This document shows positions 47,552 through 56,861 of a stretch of DNA of 64,000 nucleotides, piece after piece. Both the position numbers and the translations under genes were made by a program. The notes below the pieces were generated by a model. It worked only from the letters and a program-made list of their open reading frames with translations, made no database searches and was not told where the DNA came from. This stretch comes from Fomes fomentarius (taxonomy: Eukaryota > Basidiomycota > Agaricomycetes > Polyporales > Polyporaceae). The first letter of the stretch is position 1, and each line of letters starts with the position of its first letter. The stretch is from NCBI GenBank assembly GCA_022606135.1, contig JABYQN010000001.1, positions 4,836,001 through 4,900,000 of the forward strand, given 5' to 3'.

Positions 47552-49971
47552 TCACCTATACGGGCCGCCGCCGCGCTCCCAATCCCTCCTCTGCCGCTTG
47601 TCCCCTTCCTCATCCCTACCCCTCGCCCACCCGCCGCTGCTGCTAGCACCATACCCACTCCAAGTGCGAGTGCTCGATGGCGGGCCGGACCCATACCCCT
47701 GTCCCTGTCCCTGTCCTTGTCCCTGTCCCTGACTATGACCATGTCCCCCGCTCGGACCCGCGCCAAAGCTCGGGGTCTTGCGCTTCCGCTCACGCTCGCT
47801 CGTCCCTGCGTATCCGTGCCACTGTCCGTGTCCGTGTCCGTGTCCGTGTCCGTGTCCGTGTTCGTGTCCGTGTTCGTGTGTCTGTCCGTAGCGTTCGCCG
47901 TCACGGCCCCCCTCGTCTCTCCGCGGCCCATTCGGGGGCAGGACGACGGAGAGATAGTCCGACGCGGCCTCGACGCGTCTCTCCGTGGCCGGACCCGGAC
48001 GCGAACCCTCACCCTCCTCCGCCCACGCCTCCGCAGCCTGCCGTTCGATCTCGCGCATGGAGTCGATGCGGAACCGCGCCTGTGCACTGTGCGTGTAGTA
48101 CGTGTCCGGTGCGGGGAACCTATTCAAAGAGCAGACAGGCGTGTGCGTCAGACGTTTTCATCGCGAACAGCACGGCAACTTGTCAAGTCCAGTGGATGGG
48201 GAAGATGGGAGGTAACCTCGATGACATGCTTACCTCGCCCCGATATGGTTCAAGACCAGCCTCTCCGCGCCCGCCATTCTCGCAAACGCACCGGCCATGG
48301 CAGGCGTACTGTGCCCCCTCGCCCTCGTCCGCTCCTCGACGACCTCCTTGCTCTTCCGGGTCCTCAGGCTGCCCGTCCGGCCCTGCGGATCGACGGTCGG
48401 GCCCAGGAAGCAGTCCGTCGCCTCGTGTACAAGCAGCGTCACCGGCACGCGCACCGACACGCCGCTCCCGAGTGGGTCGACGAGGGGAAGGGCGGAGAAC
48501 GCGGGCGGGTCTGCGTGGATGAGCGGGAGGATGGACGAGGGGTCGCATGTGTCGCCGAGGATGACGAGTTTGCGCGGGACGGGGCTGCTCGCGGTGGGCG
48601 CGGTGGGGGGATTTCGCGGATGACGTAGCCGATGCACGGATCTGAGCGAGCGTCAGGATGTGTGCAATACGGACAAAGGGACGAGGAGGGAGAGAGCGCA
48701 CCTCGATGTTCGATGGGGCCTGCGTCGACCTGGACACCCCAGGAGCTATCGGGGACGACGTCGACAATGCGCTTCCAAAAGCCATGTTGGTCACAGCGAA
48801 TATCCTGGCCAACACACTCACTCTCCGCCCGTATATCCATCTGGTCCGTGCTGTCTGCGCCGTTGCTAGGAGGATGGTCGAAGTTGGGGGTCTGTGGGAC
48901 GTCGGCGGGACGGAGGGCTGCTCGCCAGGGAAGAGGAGCTCGTGGACGACGTACGGGTGCTCGCTGTGTGTGTGGGTAGTGTGCCAGAGCATGCGGAGCA
49001 TCCTGCGAATGCCGCGGGGCCATAGATCTGGACGCGGGGCGGAAGGGCGTTCGGTGGGGACGGTGGGGATGAGGATGTGGGGGTAGGCTTGGGGATGCCG
49101 AGGGCACTACGGAGGAATGTGAGGGTGCCCATGGTGTGGTCGGCTAAAGGTGTAGAGGAATGAGTAGATGTAGATGAACGTTAGGAGGGCTGATAGGGAG
49201 GATAGAAAGTTGGTGGGAAGAGTGAAAGTGGGAAAGAGTAAGTAGTCAGGACACGGGATTGAGGCCTTTGTGAGCGGACGCGGACCAGTGGAGGAGATCG
49301 CGCAGGTTGTGAAAGATACGCGCAGGGGGACTCTCGGTCGAACGAAGCGAGGGCGAGAGAACGGGCGCGCACGCTGTATGCGTGAAGAGACATGGTCTGA
49401 ATAGCAGAGACGGGAAAGAGGGTAGGGCGGAGGTCTGATCTCGGTGCATACGGCTAGAGGACCGGTTGGGAGACAGATGGGGTGGGGCAAGAATGGTCGG
49501 GGCCGGATGATGGAAGGCAAAAGAAGAAAGGTGGGGAGTGACATAGATGGCGGATGGGAGAAGAAGGAATAGGAGGCGGAGGAGACTGACCATGCATGTG
49601 TGTAATGAAGATCTTGGAGACCTGGCTTATGCGCAACCGGGGCTGGCCTGGGCGGTAGGGCTGCGACTCAAATTGGCGGACGGTGCCCTCGGCACAGTCG
49701 ACCACTGGCCGTCGATGAGTGGGAGGAGCGGGATAGGTGAGAGCGCGTGCAGGTGAGAGGACGTACTCCAGAGGTCGCGGTTCGCTTGGGGTTCGAGGAC
49801 GAGACTTGAGCAGTTGCGACTTTCAGTGGGGCCGCCGCCGCTGGTTGTGCCGAGGAAAGTGAGGGTGATGTTGGCTGTCATGTTGGCGGTGGACTTGAAG
49901 CGGTAGACGGCGGGGGCGGGGATGGGGACGGGAGGGCGGGCAAGGACTGCTGAAAGACGAGAGATGATCAT
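47552..49971 (-). CDS. tRNase Z (short form), 3' tRNA-processing endonuclease, frame broken at three C runs
   Basis: Metallo-beta-lactamase-fold endonuclease that removes 3' trailers from precursor tRNAs. Exon 1 (49767-49971) encodes a possible mitochondrial presequence (MIISRLSAVLARPPVP) and TFLGTTSGGGPTESRNCSSL; exon 2 (49591-49704) VDCAEGTVRQF and FITHMH; exon 3 from 49143 completes the metal motif as HMHADH (about residues 104-109). Then THTHSEHPYVVHELLFPGE, GDTCDPSS, the signature VHEATDCFLG, and AGAERLVLNHIG. In place of a normal end there is a low-complexity tail of HG and GQ hexamer-coded repeats, then YR and stop. Frame changes occur beside C runs of the coding strand at about 49016-49019, 48904-48909 and 48605-48610, each one base short; no stop codons otherwise. 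A second Met (49881) could give a non-mitochondrial form. As the gene is normally essential, assembly error is the likelier cause. Confidence 0.88.
47690..47880. repeat. Coding hexanucleotide microsatellites
   Basis: Two arrays: CCTGTC units at about 47698-47735 and CCGTGT units at about 47824-47880 on the plus strand. On the minus strand they encode GQ and HG dipeptide repeats in the tRNase Z C-terminal tail. Both keep the reading frame because the unit is 6 bp. Confidence 0.88.
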
Positions 49972-50319
49972 CGGCGCAAGAGACAACGCGTGACGCAATC
50001 CGTCTTCCCCCAGCGTCCGGCCCGGGGCGTTGCTGCGGCGTCTCTCAGGATCTTGCCTTTCCTGCACTCGTTCATCAACCTCTCGCCCTCTTGGACGAGC
50101 ACCGGCCATCCATGCGCGGCCCCATCCCTACGCCGCCTCTTTGCTCGTACCCCCGCGTCTGCCTCCCGAACTCGATCTAGTCCTCGATCGCTGGCCAGCC
50201 TTCTACGAGGACGATCCGTGCCTGGGAATTCAGTCGGCTTGCCAATTTCTGATAGGCAGTGTGCATTGCACTTTGACAAATATCGACGCTCCTCCCTCAT
50301 AAACTCCCCCGACCCTCTT

Positions 50320-50640
50320 TCTCTTCCATCGCCCACTTCTCACCTCCGAGCCCCTTCCAATCCAACTTCACTGACAACTTGAATGGGTTCTTGGACGACC
50401 TTGTTGGCAGCAACTTAATGTCCTCGTCCGGCATCTGGCACGGCTTCATCTACCAGATTCTCGCCACTGCTCTATTTGCTATGTCGTCCCGCAGACAGCG
50501 GTCTTACAATCTGCGCTGGGGTTGCAGCCATTGCACTCATGTCCGTACCCGTCTTCGATTCCTCCACCGTCGCTCACATTCGAACACACGGCAGTCGTGG
50601 CAGAAGTCATCCTAACCGCTCACGCACCTGCGCCCCTCGG
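50320..50640 (+). pseudogene. 5' fragment of a seven-helix gene, start codon lost
   Basis: Matches the first exons of 30596-32369: GFLDDLVGSNLMSSSGIWHGFIYQILATALF, then LTICAGVAAIALMSVPVFDSS. Where the intact gene has CCATGGCCGACTTATC this copy has CCATCGCCCACTTCTC, so the normal ATG is gone. Similarity ends near 50630, beside the 3' end of the HET-domain gene. It is head-to-head with tRNase Z. Confidence 0.78.
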
Positions 50641-50697
50641 AGTCGGAGGAAGGCGGTGGGCAAGGGAAAGGAAAGTCGAGATCGACAATCAACAGGG

Positions 50698-52746
50698 TTA
50701 ACAAAGGTGGACGCCCCCATCCCGTTCGCTATGAATCATGTGTTGCATCTCCACCCACCGCATCACGCGGGTTGTCCTGAATGGCTCCGAGAGTTCGATG
50801 ATCATCCAATAGGTCTCCTTCCCCCTCCGGTGGACTTCTGTCTCCGTCCCAACGGTGGTTGTATTCCGGAGCTCTACTCGCACCGTCCGCAGCAGAGGCT
50901 CCCTCACGGCCAGCTCATATAACCACCAGAACACTGCCTTTCCAGATACGACGACATTCCCGGACCTCCCATCTGTGCATGGGCGGTGGAGCAGCTCGAT
51001 CGGTCGCTCGCACATCTCGGGGCGAGGTACCTCAGCAGAGGTCTGGTACGTGACGACGACGTTTGGGAGCAAGGCGAGTTCGCCGATGTAGATGGTGAGC
51101 TTCTCCGACTTGTCGCTAGTGCCGAGCACGAAGACGTGTGAGATCGAAGGGGAATGACGGCTTTCCATGACAGGAGTTGACAGTACAGTGCGTTGTGGGG
51201 ACCGGAGGCTCGAAGTGAGCTCGTAGCCCTCCTTCTGCAGCAAAGTGCGGCACCAGTCGTATGGTATGACATCTCCGACGTGTGGGATGTCCATGAAATC
51301 TGAGATCTCCCTGTTGTCTACTAGAGATGACGGTGGAAGGTGGCGGCCACGGATCAGGATCTCGGTGACTGCGATGTGCTCGCGGCCGTCCTCGAGTTCG
51401 TTCGGCGAAAGTGACCACACTCGGAAGAGTTTGGATGTCCCATCTCTCGTGGTGCCGACGATAAACTCGGTATTGGACGTGCGAATGAGCGGGAGTGCGA
51501 CCAAGTTCCCACGTTCGTCTTCGCACTGCAGTACTGCGAGGTACTCATTGACGAATGGGCCCCGGCTCCCCGACTCTATAAGGAGCGGTGTGCGGATAGC
51601 AGACATGGGAATGAGAGGAAGGCGCATACGAATTTCCCGTGAGGTGGGGGTGAAATCCGTCTGCAAGGAAGATGTAGTGATGCCGAGGCGGGACGAGAAC
51701 AAATCATCGGAGATGGGCGAAAGAATCCGCGCAGTAGCTGTGGAGATTCTGAAGCAGCGGGGTGATCCCCCAAGGAGACCACATAGATCATTCAGCTGCT
51801 GGCCCTCAGATAGGGATGGAACAGAGAAGGAGGATTCGTCTGTCGGCGCCCAACTGAGATTGTACGAACCACGCCATAGAGGACCCCACGCAAAGATGCT
51901 CTGGTCAGGGTGCATCTTCAATATTTCTTCCTGCAGCCGAATGAAGGCGTTCCGACCTTCACCGTAGATTGTTGTCATATGGACCCCAAGGATACCCATC
52001 AGGGAATAGGCCTCGTCCTCTTCGCGCGAGGTCTTTCGCCCAGCGGCCCAGGACAGGCGCTCTGCGATAGGTATGGATTCCAGCCGTCGTTCATGGTTCA
52101 GTAGGCTGCGTCTGATACCCGTTGCGTCCTCTAGATGGTGCGCGAGCGAGTGCTTAGTTCCAAGGGGACGCCATTGAGAAGACATAAAGACCATGTGGCG
52201 AGGTGCGATGAGCTCCTGCAGTGTCCAACCGCGCGTGTTCCACCTGCTCCTACCGACTCGGACCGCATCGTCTATATCCGCAAGGTGGTCCACCGTATCG
52301 TCCACATCCTCAAGGTACACATAACAGAGGTCTGCACGGCGATACCACTCGTACATCGAGTTGATCGCCTCGGAGAGCTCTGCGCTGCTGGTCTTGTCAA
52401 TGCAACACGAGTCAATCCAGACCAGCTGATAGCCGTCCTGTCGTGCAACCCTACAGGTCTCCCTGATCTTCTTGGAGACCCGTGAATCGTCTAAGATTGA
52501 CACGCTTGTGTTGCGCGCGGACGTCGCCAATCCTACTCCCTGCAACATGCGCGAGAGCGTACTAGTATCTGGCCCGCCGTTTTGAATTGTGAGCAGTTCT
52601 TGATACGTCTGCTCTCCACCAGGGGACCATGTGTGCGACAGGATAGCATAGGATAGTCCGACAAGGTTGGATGGGGAGTAGAAATGGCCCGTGGTTGTAT
52701 ATAGAAGCCGCATACGATGTACAGGTCTGAGGTGAGGGTAAGTCAT
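50698..52746 (-). CDS. HET-domain protein (heterokaryon-incompatibility type)
   Basis: Single-exon frame of 682 codons with no interruption. The N-terminal half is a HET domain (Pfam PF06985 type): YAILSHTW, GGEQTYQELL, VWIDSCCIDKTSSAELSEAINSMYEWYRRADLCYVYLEDV and RWNTRGWTLQELIAPRHMVFMSSQW, followed by ERLSWAAGRKTSREEDEAYSLMGILGVHMTTIYGEG, all well conserved. The C-terminal half (about residues 300-682) is a divergent region without a domain I recognise; I see no NACHT or WD40 repeats. In filamentous fungi HET domains trigger cell death or defence responses after non-self recognition; the trigger for this one is unknown. Two starts are possible: Met1 or Met12 (MRLLYTTTGHF), the latter matching how many relatives begin. 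It is intact among decayed neighbours. Confidence 0.92.
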   Translation of the reverse strand: MTYPHLRPVHRMRLLYTTTGHFYSPSNLVGLSYAILSHTWSPGGEQTYQELLTIQNGGPDTSTLSRMLQGVGLATSARNTSVSILDDSRVSKKIRETCRVARQDGYQLVWIDSCCIDKTSSAELSEAINSMYEWYRRADLCYVYLEDVDDTVDHLADIDDAVRVGRSRWNTRGWTLQELIAPRHMVFMSSQWRPLGTKHSLAHHLEDATGIRRSLLNHERRLESIPIAERLSWAAGRKTSREEDEAYSLMGILGVHMTTIYGEGRNAFIRLQEEILKMHPDQSIFAWGPLWRGSYNLSWAPTDESSFSVPSLSEGQQLNDLCGLLGGSPRCFRISTATARILSPISDDLFSSRLGITTSSLQTDFTPTSREIRMRLPLIPMSAIRTPLLIESGSRGPFVNEYLAVLQCEDERGNLVALPLIRTSNTEFIVGTTRDGTSKLFRVWSLSPNELEDGREHIAVTEILIRGRHLPPSSLVDNREISDFMDIPHVGDVIPYDWCRTLLQKEGYELTSSLRSPQRTVLSTPVMESRHSPSISHVFVLGTSDKSEKLTIYIGELALLPNVVVTYQTSAEVPRPEMCERPIELLHRPCTDGRSGNVVVSGKAVFWWLYELAVREPLLRTVRVELRNTTTVGTETEVHRRGKETYWMIIELSEPFRTTRVMRWVEMQHMIHSERDGGVHLC

Positions 52747-54790
52747 GATCAGTCAGCAACCATTCACCACTTCAGTAATACATGTAGGTACCTGCTACGC
52801 GTTGTATGGGGATAGGGCCGTGTATCCCGCTTGTCAGTAGGCCCGCTCAATGTCTGCCTAGGGGAGACTATGATGGGGAATGAAGCGATACCATGGCCTC
52901 GGCGCGGCTTTATGCATCTATGGTTGATACATGACGATCAATGATCTCCAAGATTAGAATAGGGCCGTGCAATATGCATATCGCACTAGCGGTATATAGC
53001 TATGTACTTGGTCTTCCATTGACTGCCATCATGATGAAGCGGTGCTCCAACTTCAAGTAGCATTATGTCCAATGCCTTCTCGGAGTCCAATGCCAGAGCT
53101 GGCGCGTCGGCGTCCAATTAGCACAACATTCGGCAGAGCATCCGGCAGCTTGGTTGAACTGTCCGCCCGAACAATGCGCACTGCACATCAGTACGATTCA
53201 ATAGACCACTCGCGAAGAGGGGACACCGGAGAAGCAACCCTCGTCTCGAGTCTCGATGATGACTCAGGACACTCATCAGCACTGGCATCAGCATCGACTT
53301 CGACTTCGACTTCGAATGTGGAGCATTGAACAGTGCCTGTGCAACAAGCAACAAACGATGGAGAAGGTTCTTCGAACGCTCCGCAAGCATGGATGCAACA
53401 CGAGTAGCGCTAGCCCGATTTTAGAGTTCTGTCAATGCCGTTACCGTGTGGTAATACGTACAGTACTGACTTACTGCGTAAGTTGTAGCTGCCTGTCGGT
53501 CATTGACTGTGGTACCATGAGCCCCCCTACATCGAGACGGTAGGCACATGACGGACTGAGAATCAGACGGTGATTATGATCAGTCAAACTCGTAGACGTA
53601 CCAATCGTGCGTAGTATCATGATCATACTCACTCGCTCGCCTTTATCGTCCTGGTCCGCAATCGGATACAGACTAGCTAGCTGCAATTCTTCTCCCGCCG
53701 TCCTTGACACCTTGGAAACAATCATTTCTATGAATTTGTACAGAAGCGCTGCACGATGACACACCTCCTGCAGCACAGCACACCTGTGATCTGAATTCAG
53801 TATTCGAGCCTGCATTTGACCTCGAAACTGAAGATGATGGTGTAGTATACACACGGTATATGCGCGAGAACAGTTCAACTTGCGGATGTCAATGGAAAAA
53901 CATGCGGATATCGATAATCGAGGGACGAATCGCAGACGAGACGTGTACGTATCACTGTCAATGTCATGTGTGAGCGCTTGAGCATATCAACGCCCGCTAT
54001 AGTTGTGACTTGTCGCAGGCCCCGGGCGAGGGGCACAAGGGCGAGGCAAGGTGGGAACATACAGTGCAATGATACGCATTACGGGTTGCCCTGTGTTTCC
54101 CAATGTCAGCCTTCACGGTACAGCATGCCAGCGAGTGCGAGAACATGGCTGCGGAACGCGCTCATGTTGCCTTAGGATATCACACTCAAATGCACACTCC
54201 CCCCTCATATCAGCTGCGACAATTCACCTACATGTGGAGTTCTGGTAACCCCACCCCATCCTCTACCGCGACGCCGTTCCTAAGCTCCGACCTACTACCC
54301 ACCCCTTGTCCCCTGCAGCTTGCGATGTCGCGCGCACTTGCCACTGCCGTAGCTTGCGGAGCAACCGTTGGGCTCCGAGTCCCGCGCGCTGAAGGAGGGC
54401 CTTCGGTGGTGATGGTGGGGGAGTGAGCGTGGTCGTGGCGCGGCTCGGCTGAAGGGTTGAAGGAGGAAGGAGTCAACGCAACCAGACGCCACAGTCCAAT
54501 CGAAACGGTGACGAGGGGGAGCGCGAGTGGAGAAGCCAGGGGTACGGACGAGGACGTGCAGACGGCCAGACGGTGTACGGACTTTGCTTCGGACGAGCAC
54601 ATAGATCCTGTGCATATAATCTACCGTGGACGCTCTTTAGGGTTAATGAGTGTAAAAGTCTATGAACACGAGCATTATTCGTGTTGATGCGAGCATGTGG
54701 ATGGAGAGCTGGACGACGTAGGCACCTGACGTCCTCGACTATTATCTTGAAACATTAGCATTGGCGTACTGTATAGCACATACAACGCAC
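52747..54790. other. Gene-poor stretch with repeat fragments
   Basis: No gene supported. 53195-53430 is the inverted relative of 14905-15140 and contains a TTCGAC array at about 53296-53318. A piece at 53760-53850 (CAGCACACCTGTG, then AGTATTCGAGC) recurs at 38385-38450 and, inverted, near 44580-44640. The minus-strand frame 54228-54602 is Ser/Pro-rich with no domain. Confidence 0.45.
53195..53430 (+). repeat. Dispersed repeat, inverted relative of 14905-15140
   Basis: Open frame ending SSALASASTSTSTSNVEH, followed by AAGCATGGATGCAACACG and GCCCGATTTTAG, which have counterparts in the same order on the minus strand at 14905-15140. It may be the Ser-rich 3' end of a lost gene. Confidence 0.5.
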
Positions 54791-54794
54791 GATG

Positions 54795-55080
54795 ACCTGG
54801 AGGCTGGTGCGCAACCGGGGCTATCCTGGGTCTGTAACGACACAGTCGACCACTGCGGAACCATGAGGGCGAGGAGTGGGTTAGGTGAGCTTGGGGATCG
54901 AGAACGAGACTGGAGCAATTGCGGGCGTCGATGGAGCCGCCGCTGGTCGTAGCGAGGAAAGGTCATGTGAACGGTGGACTTGAAGGGACTCGGTGGACTT
55001 GAAGGGAAAGATGGCGGGGACGCGACGGCGGGCAAGCGTGCTGAGGGTGTGAGCACAAGCGCCTGACGCAATCTTCCCGG
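54795..55080 (-). pseudogene. Decayed copy of the tRNase Z 5' end
   Basis: On the minus strand the order GGGAAGATTGCGTCA, CTTGCCCGCC, TTCAAGTCCACCG, then ACATGAC, TTTCCTCG, ACCAGCGGCGGC, CAATTGCTCCAGTCTCGT, CCCACTCCTCGCCCTCAT, CAGTGGTCGACTGTG and AGCCCCGGTTGCGCA follows exons 1 and 2 of the gene at 47552-49971, with substitutions, deletions and loss of frame. Later exons are absent. A decayed seven-helix 5' end lies to its right in the opposite orientation, the same head-to-head layout as the intact locus. Confidence 0.8.
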
Positions 55081-56217
55081 CAACGTCCGGACCGCGGACG
55101 GGCTGCTCGGCATGCGCGCTCGCACTTCCTTGGTCTTGCTGCGCTTAAGCTTCTCGCTCGCTCGCCTTGCTCCTTGCCTGCACTCCTTCATCATCCTCCC
55201 CTTGGCCCATGTACACTCACTCACCGCCCGCGTCTGCCTCCCTCACTCCATCCAGTCCTCCATCTTAGACACATGTTCCATCTTACCCTATCATGATCTG
55301 TGACAGACCTCTTCAATCGCCAAAATGCCTTGTGTCGCGTCCCCCTCACAATGCTCCTCCACTTTGCGCACTCTTGAGCTCGCTCTCGCCCATGCCGCTG
55401 TCGAAGCACTAAGTTGAACCTCGCGCAACGCACGAGTTCGGGGTGCGTGATGGGCGAGATAGGGGTTCGGTCGGGCATGTGCGGGAGGCTGACGGTCGGG
55501 TATGTATTCGAGTAAGGACTGTACGAAGTCGCGTAGTATACGAGAGTAGAATATAAGCTAGCGAGTGCGACACGGTCTCGAGTTCGATGGGATAAACGAG
55601 TCGGGGTGATGGCGAAAAGCAAGGAGCGAGCGAGAGAGAGCGGAAAAGCATATGTCGTGCAGGATCGCTTACGACGCTAGACTACCGTGATAGGAATGCA
55701 TATACCCATAAAAGGTAAGGTAAGCGCTCTCGTACTCGTAACCAGAACGTAAGCTATCCACTTACCTGCCAATCCCTTGCTGTGAACACAGACATTCGCT
55801 CTGCAGCCCTACCTGTCTATGGCCGACCATTTGATGCCGCAGGCTTACGGGCACTATCAGATTCCAACTTCCACTACTTACACTGTGGACTGTGGACTGT
55901 GGACTGTGAGCGCACTCAGTCCGCGCTTATATCTCCGTCCTCACGTTCTCCCACGTCCAACATTCATTCTCTGTTGCGAAACTACTCTGTGTACTGTTCA
56001 TTATGTAATCTGCATCATATTCAAGCGCAGCGGCTATGCTATTGACAGCGTGAGTCGGAGCTGCGGTGCTCACTGTCGGTGAGCACACTCAGGACAGCTC
56101 TCATGACGACTCGTGCTCGCGAATTGAACTGGCGTGCCGATTTCTGACAGACAGACATTGACGCTCCTCCCTCTGCACCCTCATAAGCCCACCCAGGCCC
56201 TTTCTCTACCCTCCTCC
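55081..56217. other. Flank shared with 29.5-30.6 kb and, in part, 50.0-50.3 kb
   Basis: Upstream sequence of the decayed seven-helix copy at 56218. Its blocks follow the order of those before the intact gene at 30596. A small tandem ACTGTGGACTGTGGACTGTG occurs near 55883-55905. No gene. Confidence 0.5.
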
Positions 56218-56600
56218 ATGGCCGACTTATCACCTCCACGCCCCGTCCTATCAAACAACCTCACAGGGTTCTTGGACGACCTTGTTGGAAGCAACTCAAT
56301 GTCCTCGTCCGGCATCTGGGGCGGCTTCATCTACCCGATCCTCGCCACTTCTCTATTTGGTATGTCGTCTTCTTTCCACAGACAGTCGCGGCTTATACTT
56401 TCACATCCCAGGTGGCCTTACGATCTGCGCTGGAGTTGCAGCCATCGCACTCATCTCCGTCCCCGTCTTCGATTCCTCCATCGTAGCTCACGTCAAAACA
56501 CACACAGCAGTCGTGGCACAAGTCATCCTTACTGCCAACGGACGCTGCTGTTAGCCGCCAGAGCCCAGACCTGGAAGTTGCAGCAGCGGATGTTGTCAGT
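56218..56600 (+). pseudogene. 5' fragment of a seven-helix gene with a lost splice donor
   Basis: Begins MADLSPPRPVLSNNLTGFLDDLVGSN like 30596, with the first exon 56218-56359 (142 nt, as in the intact gene) and its donor GTATGT. In the next 43-nt exon (LTICAGVAAIAL) the donor GTCCGT of the parent is CTCCGT here (about 56455). Similarity stops near 56570, before the third helix. Confidence 0.78.
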
Positions 56601-56861
56601 GCGACAGGGAGGGCCGCGAAGATGCTGTAAACACAACGCACGGCCGCAAGATGGGCGCCTAAGGACGTCCGTACACACGCGCATAAACCCATGCTCTTGT
56701 CCTCGAAGTTGCCACAGATATTAGAGGTGCATTCTCGGGTCATTCTGTGCGGGTATGCGAATTTTACGGCGTGATGGAATTTTGGGCGCCAGAACTTCTA
56801 TAATCAGTGTATCCGAACAATCTGTACCTGTTTGTCCCAGCGAAACGAATATATTAATTAA

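Noticed and set aside
47677..48628. Long open frames on the plus strand (281 and 303 codons)
   Set aside because: They are antisense shadows of the tRNase Z exons, produced by the GC-rich and hexamer-repeat composition; the minus strand carries the VHEAT and GDT motifs with proper splice sites.
53042..53329. Open frame with Ser/Thr repeat tail on the plus strand
   Set aside because: Looks like a fragment of a dispersed repeat shared with 14.9-15.1 kb; no upstream exons or start context.
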